A stretch of DNA of 64,000 nucleotides from Dugong dugon (lineage: Eukaryota; Chordata; Mammalia; Sirenia; Dugongidae), in the NCBI GenBank assembly GCA_030035585.1, contig CM057469.1, positions 115,298,650 to 115,362,649 of the forward strand, read 5' to 3'. The notes beneath the pieces are model-generated. The model was given only the letters and a program-made list of their open reading frames with translations, ran no database searches and was not told the DNA's origin. Shown here in pieces: positions 59,701 through 64,000 of the stretch (position 1 is the stretch's first letter; the number at the start of each line of letters is the position of its first letter). The translations under genes were made by a program, and so were the position numbers.

Positions 59701-60552
59701 ATACACAGTATTAGTAGGATACAAACCATAACTAATAATATACAAACACCAGAGGATAAGCTAGATAACTGGGATCTTCTAAAAAGTAAACACTTACACT
59801 CATCAAAAGACTTCACCAAAATAGTAAAGAAAGAACCTACAGACAGGGGAAAAAAATTTGGCTATGACAAATCCTACAAAGGCCCAAACTCTAAAATTCA
59901 AAGGAAATCCAATACCTCTACAAAAAAAGACAAATAATCCAATTAAAATATGGTAAAGAATATGAACAGAGACTTCTCCAAAGAAGACATTCAAGTGGCT
60001 TACAGATACTTGAGGAAATGTTTGTGATCACTAGCCATTAGAGAAATACAAATCAAAACCACAGTGAGATAGCATCTCACCTGACATTACTGGCACAAAT
60101 CAAAAAAACAGAAAATACCAAACATTGGAGAGGCTGCAGAAGACTGGAGCTTTTATGCACTGTTGGTGGGAATGCAGAATGGTTCAACCGTTTTGGAAAA
60201 CAATATGACTCTTCCTTAAAAAGTTAGAAATCGAAACATATGATCCAGCAATCTAATTCCTATGAATATATTGTGGAGAAGTAAGAGCTGTCACACGAAT
60301 AGACATATGCACACCCATATTCATTGCAACATTGTTCACAATAACAAAAAGGCAGAAAGAACCTAAGTGCCCATCAACAGATGAATGGATAACAAACTAT
60401 AGTCCATACACGCAATGGAATACTAGGCAATGATAAAAAACAATGACGAATCTGCAAAGCATCTCACAACATGGCTGAAACTGGAGGGCATTATGCTGAG
60501 CAAAATAAGTCAATCACAAAAGGACAAATATTGTATGAGACCACTACTATAA
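56760..60552 (+). pseudogene. Older L1, ORF2 relic
   Basis: Domains appear in the normal order: endonuclease (56760-57500, including NIYTPN and the intact ADFN form of the catalytic motif at about 57186), the region before RT, RT with FADDMILY at about 58834-58860, and the C-terminal segment to about 60552. The reading frame is broken by many stops and indels (frames 57606-57884, 57932-58114, 58667-58918, 59686-59937). The catalytic Asp of the endonuclease motif is kept here although it reads Glu in the younger L1. Confidence 0.88.
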
Positions 60553-61526
60553 AAACTCATGAAATGATTTATACCCAAAAAGACACAATCTTTAATGGTT
60601 ACAAGGGAGGGTAGCTGTGGGGAGCATTAAAACACTGAATAGACAATAGATAAGTGGTAACTTTGGTGAAGGGTAAGACAGTACACAGTACTGGGGAAGC
60701 CAGCACAGCTTGTCCAAAGGAAGGTCCTGGAAGCCCATAGACACATCCAAGCTCCCTGAGGGACCAAATTACTGGGCAGAGGGCCATGGGGACCATGATC
60801 TCAGGGAACATAAATTGGCATAACATAGTTTACAAAGAAAATATTCTACATTTTACTTTGGTGAGTAGCATCTGGGGTCTTAAAAGCTTGTGAGCGGCCA
60901 TCTAAGATACTCCACTGGTCTTACTCCATCTGGAGCAAGGGAGAATGAAGAAAATCAAAGACATAAGAGAAAGATTAGTCCAAAGGACTAATGGACCACA
61001 TCTATCACAGTCTCCATGAGACTGAGTCCAGCACAACTTGATGGTGCCCAGCTACCACCACCAACTGCTCTGCAAGGATCACAATAGAGGGTCCAGCACA
61101 GAGCTGGAGAAAAATGTAGAACAAAATTCTAATTCTAACTCACAAAAAAAAAAAAAAAAAAAAAGAGAGAAAAACTGACCAGACTTACTAGCCTGACACA
61201 GACTAGAGAAACCCCGAGAGTATGGCCCCCGAGCAGCCTTATAGCTCAGTAGTGATATTACTCCTGAGGTTCACCTTTATCCAAAGACTAGACAGGCTCG
61301 TAAAACAAAGTGAGACTAAGTGGGCACACGAGCCCAGGGGCAAGGATGAGAAGACAGGAGGGACCAGGAAAGCTGGTAACAGGGAACCCAAGTTCGAGAA
61401 GGGAGAGTGTTGACATTTTGTGAGATTGGCAACCAATATTACAAAACAATACGTGCATTAATTGTTTAATGAGAAACCAGTTTGCTCTGTAAACCTTCAT
61501 ATAAAGTATAATTAAAAAATAAAATA
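60553..61526 (+). other. Older L1, 3' UTR with single terminal unit
   Basis: It matches the 3' UTR of the other L1 ('gatactccactggtcttact', 'gagggtccagcacagagctg'). The terminal unit ('ttgtttaatgagaaaccag') occurs only once, at about 61410-61510. An A tract lies at 61143-61164. Confidence 0.85.
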
Positions 61527-61989
61527 GCATTATTTTTGAAATATATAATTTCCTGGAGACATTAATGTTCTCAATCTAAAGTTTATCATATGTTATATAC
61601 ATGTGTATGGAGAGATCTCAATCACCAGTAAAAACACAAATTTTCATTAAATGGCTTTGCAATGCTAGTTTTCTTCCCAGAAAATAAAATTCAGATAAAA
61701 TAATTTCTTTGTTTTCTACTATTTCACCTAACGGTTTTCTCAAAAAAAAAAAAAAGAAAGGAAATTTTTGTGGAGCTATTATCTGATAAGTACCAAATAA
61801 TTAGCTGAGTTTACCATTTTTGTAGTATCAAGCCTTCAGTGAAGTGTATCGACTTTTCACATTACGTGTATCATTGCTAAATCAAAATTTTGGTCTTATC
61901 TGTAATTCCATGATGAATCATGTTGTTTGATACATGAACTAATCAAACATGCTTGCTTTGTTATAATCAGGTCTTCTACCATATCACTT
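61527..61989. other. AT-rich spacer, nothing recognised
   Basis: An A tract lies at 61742-61756. I see no gene. Confidence 0.45.
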
Positions 61990-62182
61990 TCTGTCCAGCT
62001 GAATCTTGCCCATAGCAACCTCGTGTTTGTCATAGTACTGTGCTCTGTAGGGTTTTCAATGGTAGATGTTTTGGAAGTAGATTGCCAGGCCTTTCTTCTT
62101 GGCACCTCTGGGTAGACTAAAAACCTCCAACATTTCAGTTAACAACTAAGCATGTTAACGGTTTACATCCCCCAGGGACTCC
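61990..62182 (-). mobile_element. AfroSINE, older subtype
   Basis: This is the minus-strand relative of the copy at 25128-25334. The plus strand has 'tagggttttcaatggtagat', 'gaagtagattgccaggcct', 'acctctgggtagact' and 'cccccagggactcc' at the end (the SINE head). It is diverged. Confidence 0.78.
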
Positions 62183-62565
62183 CTCATGCCTTTACCATTT
62201 TATTTTTAAACAGCATGTTTTAAAAAAAGTCTTCACAATTATTTTTGTGCATCCAGTGTTTTAAACTGAGTACACTGTAAATGAAACTTAGACACTTTTG
62301 TATTATCATTTCCAGCCATATTGAATACTTTTTCCTGTGATATTCAAATGCTGTTTTATTCTTTTTTTTTATTTTGATAGGTTTTGAATGGTGTTTTTAT
62401 TGCAAAACATCACTGAAAATGGGAAGATTTAATATCAGAATTCATGAATAGCTCTCCATAAATGAAAAAATAAAAGACTTATTTTCTTTGCCAGCCCTTA
62501 ATAATCAAATTTATAATTTTTTTTTTTTTTTTTGCTATTGGTAGTTAAACCAAAAAAAAAAAAAA

Positions 62566-62720
62566 TACAAATCCATTACCGTTGAGTTGATTCTGACTCA
62601 TAGCAACCCTACAGGACAGAGTAGAACTGCCCCATAGGGTTTCCAAGGAATGCCTGGTGGATTTGAACTGCCGACCTTTTGGTTAGCAGCCGTAGCTCTT
62701 AACTGCCACTACAGTTTCCC
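62566..62720 (-). mobile_element. AfroSINE with target duplication
   Basis: This is a minus-strand short form ('ttctgactcatagcaacc', 'gaactgccccatagggtttc', 'ccgaccttttggttagcagc'). The duplication attggtagttaa is at 62537-62548 and 62721-62732. An A tract follows the left copy. Confidence 0.9.
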
Positions 62721-62732
62721 ATTGGTAGTTAA

Positions 62733-63604
62733 GTAATACCAAAATACTGCTCAACTGAATAATTAGACTGGAGTTCATACATATATGAACACTGGATGAT
62801 TATTTTATTATAATCATTACGATTACTTAAAATTAGCACCTTTATACTTCAAAAGTTCCAATTTTAATCACTATTAAATAATGGCTTCAAAAACTATCAA
62901 CATCATCACAACAGCAACAAAACAATGTCCCAATTACTGTGACTAATTACATATACTTATACAAACATGATTAAGTAATTATTCAATTATAAAAGTGTTC
63001 TTTAAAGCTCTCAGTGATAATCATTGCAGGGAAAAGGGGTCATATAGAAAACCAGTATTCAAAAATTAACGCATTTGATCCACATCATCTAAGTAATCTA
63101 TACTTTTAACAGTTTATAAAAGATTGAGAAACTCATGGTTTGGAACATTTATTGGTAGGATTAAAAGTCACCTGTAATTTATGTGGTCATTATAAAGTGT
63201 ATAACTTCAATGATTTTATTTAGCCTTGTTCTAGGCAAAAAATTCAGCATAATCTTGTTTTTTCTAGATTACATACAATTGAGTATATTTTGGGTGGTAG
63301 TTCCCTGTCCCCACCCCGCCCCTGCCAGTAAAGCATCTGGTTGATGATCATCACATTCCTTTTACTTTTCTAGATTTTCAACCGATTGAGAAATATGCCA
63401 TTTTCTTTCTATCATCTATTTCTCTCTCTGTATCTATCATCTATCTATCTTTATATATAAATACATATATATATATATATATAATCTAGCTGGTTACTGA
63501 ACTACCTACCTGTCTATATCCATCTACACATACACACAAACACACACTATTAGAGGGGTAGTACTTTCCAATGCTCTTGTATTTATGATGAAGGAGCTTT
63601 CACT
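62733..63604. other. AT-rich stretch with microsatellites
   Basis: CTAT, AT and CA simple repeats lie at about 63410-63550. I see no gene and no nameable repeat. Confidence 0.55.
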
Positions 63605-63722
63605 AGACCTGTGGTTCTTACCCTTAGCTGCACATGAAATCACCTCAGGAACTTCCAAAAAATATTGATCCCTGGATCCTCATCCAGAGAGTCTGATTTA
63701 ACTGGTCAAACTTTACAAAAAT
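63605..63722 (+). mobile_element. MER5-like (hAT) DNA transposon fragment
   Basis: The text 'ctgtggttcttacccttagc', 'cacatgaaatcacctcagga' and 'gagagtctgatttaactgg' follows the MER5A-type order of motifs. It lacks the right half. Confidence 0.6.
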
Positions 63723-63885
63723 ATATTTCTATTAAAAATCTTGGCATGATAACATTCTAAATAATAATAAAGTTCTAAAATTATTTTATGTTGCTAGAAA
63801 CTCCCAAGCTTCTCCAACTATTCCTTTTACCTTTCTCCCAATGGAGGTTGTTAACTAGAGAATACTGTCTTCTTATGCAGGTAGT

Positions 63886-63960
63886 CCCAGACTTACGACA
63901 GAGTTCTTTTCTGATGACTCCATCATAAGTTGGTTTTGACATAAGTCGAATACTTCAATT
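63886..63960 (+). mobile_element. Possible Tigger-like terminal repeat
   Basis: The sequence 'caggtagtcccagacttacg', then 'gttggttttgacataagtcg', resembles the terminus of a pogo/Tigger-type DNA transposon. It runs toward the window edge, so only one end is visible. Confidence 0.5.
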
Positions 63961-64000
63961 TTTTTTACACTTTTCTTTATTATTACCTTTTATTATCAGT

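Larger units (their letters stand above)
53985..61526 (+). mobile_element. Older L1 (LINE-1) with tandem pyrimidine-rich 5' units
   Basis: The order on the plus strand is: tandem 5' units (53985-55107), 5' UTR remainder, ORF1 relic (about 55450-56334), spacer (56335-56759), ORF2 relic (56760 to about 60552), 3' UTR and A-rich tail to 61526. Its ORFs and 3' UTR align with the L1 at 8850-18929, but it is much more mutated. I could not find a convincing target duplication, so the 5' boundary is approximate and may be truncated inside a unit. Confidence 0.88.

Noticed and set aside
61410..61560. Weak similarity between sequence after the older L1 tail and sequence near 53970 as a target duplication
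   Set aside because: Only short scattered matches occur; it does not meet the standard seen for the other L1.

Overview
This window looks like gene-poor, AT-rich nuclear DNA from an afrotherian mammal, most likely an elephant. The organism call rests on many copies of the tRNA-derived AfroSINE, on BovB/RTE-type LINEs whose 3' tail matches the AfroSINE tail, and on L1 and LTR elements of the same lineage. I find no host gene, exon, RNA gene or CRISPR array. Nearly all recognisable content is transposable elements, and every protein-like reading frame I can support belongs to one and is broken.

Layout: 8-529 and 7055-7565 are two related solo LTRs with perfect 5-bp target duplications; a third lies at 52050-52561. 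The region 8850-18929 is a full-length L1 on the minus strand (about 10.1 kb) with a 17-bp target duplication, inserted in an old MIR. It carries a 5' leader, eight to nine tandem 266-bp GC-rich monomers, ORF1 (one frameshift), a spacer of about 430 nt, ORF2 (three nonsense codons and a changed endonuclease residue) and a 3' UTR with a triplicated terminal unit. The stretch 20482-21800 is an old LTR containing a nested AfroSINE and an L1 3' end. The stretch 22228-28400 holds an MLT1-type LTR, a Tigger-like relic and old L1 fragments peppered with SINEs.

The region 32851-42393 is a degenerate ERV on the minus strand (two LTRs, PBS, PPT, gag/pol/env relics) interrupted by an RTE at about 39738-41430. 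Next come an old L1 split by an LTR (43560-44960), a plus-strand RTE (45255-46880), old L1 around a palindromic element (48480-50100), a nested LTR plus SINE (50300-50850) and an RTE-tailed composite (50903-51290). The region 53985-61526 is a second, older plus-strand L1 whose 5' region holds a different, pyrimidine-rich tandem array. SINEs, an MER5-like piece and a possible Tigger terminus close the window.

No undescribed gene system is visible. The most interesting material is L1 biology: two L1 copies with unrelated tandem-repeat 5' regions, a 3' terminal unit present one, two or three times in three copies, a long spacer between the ORFs, and an unidentified palindromic element at 49090-49234. 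Family names come from recognition of consensus-like motifs, not from a database search.
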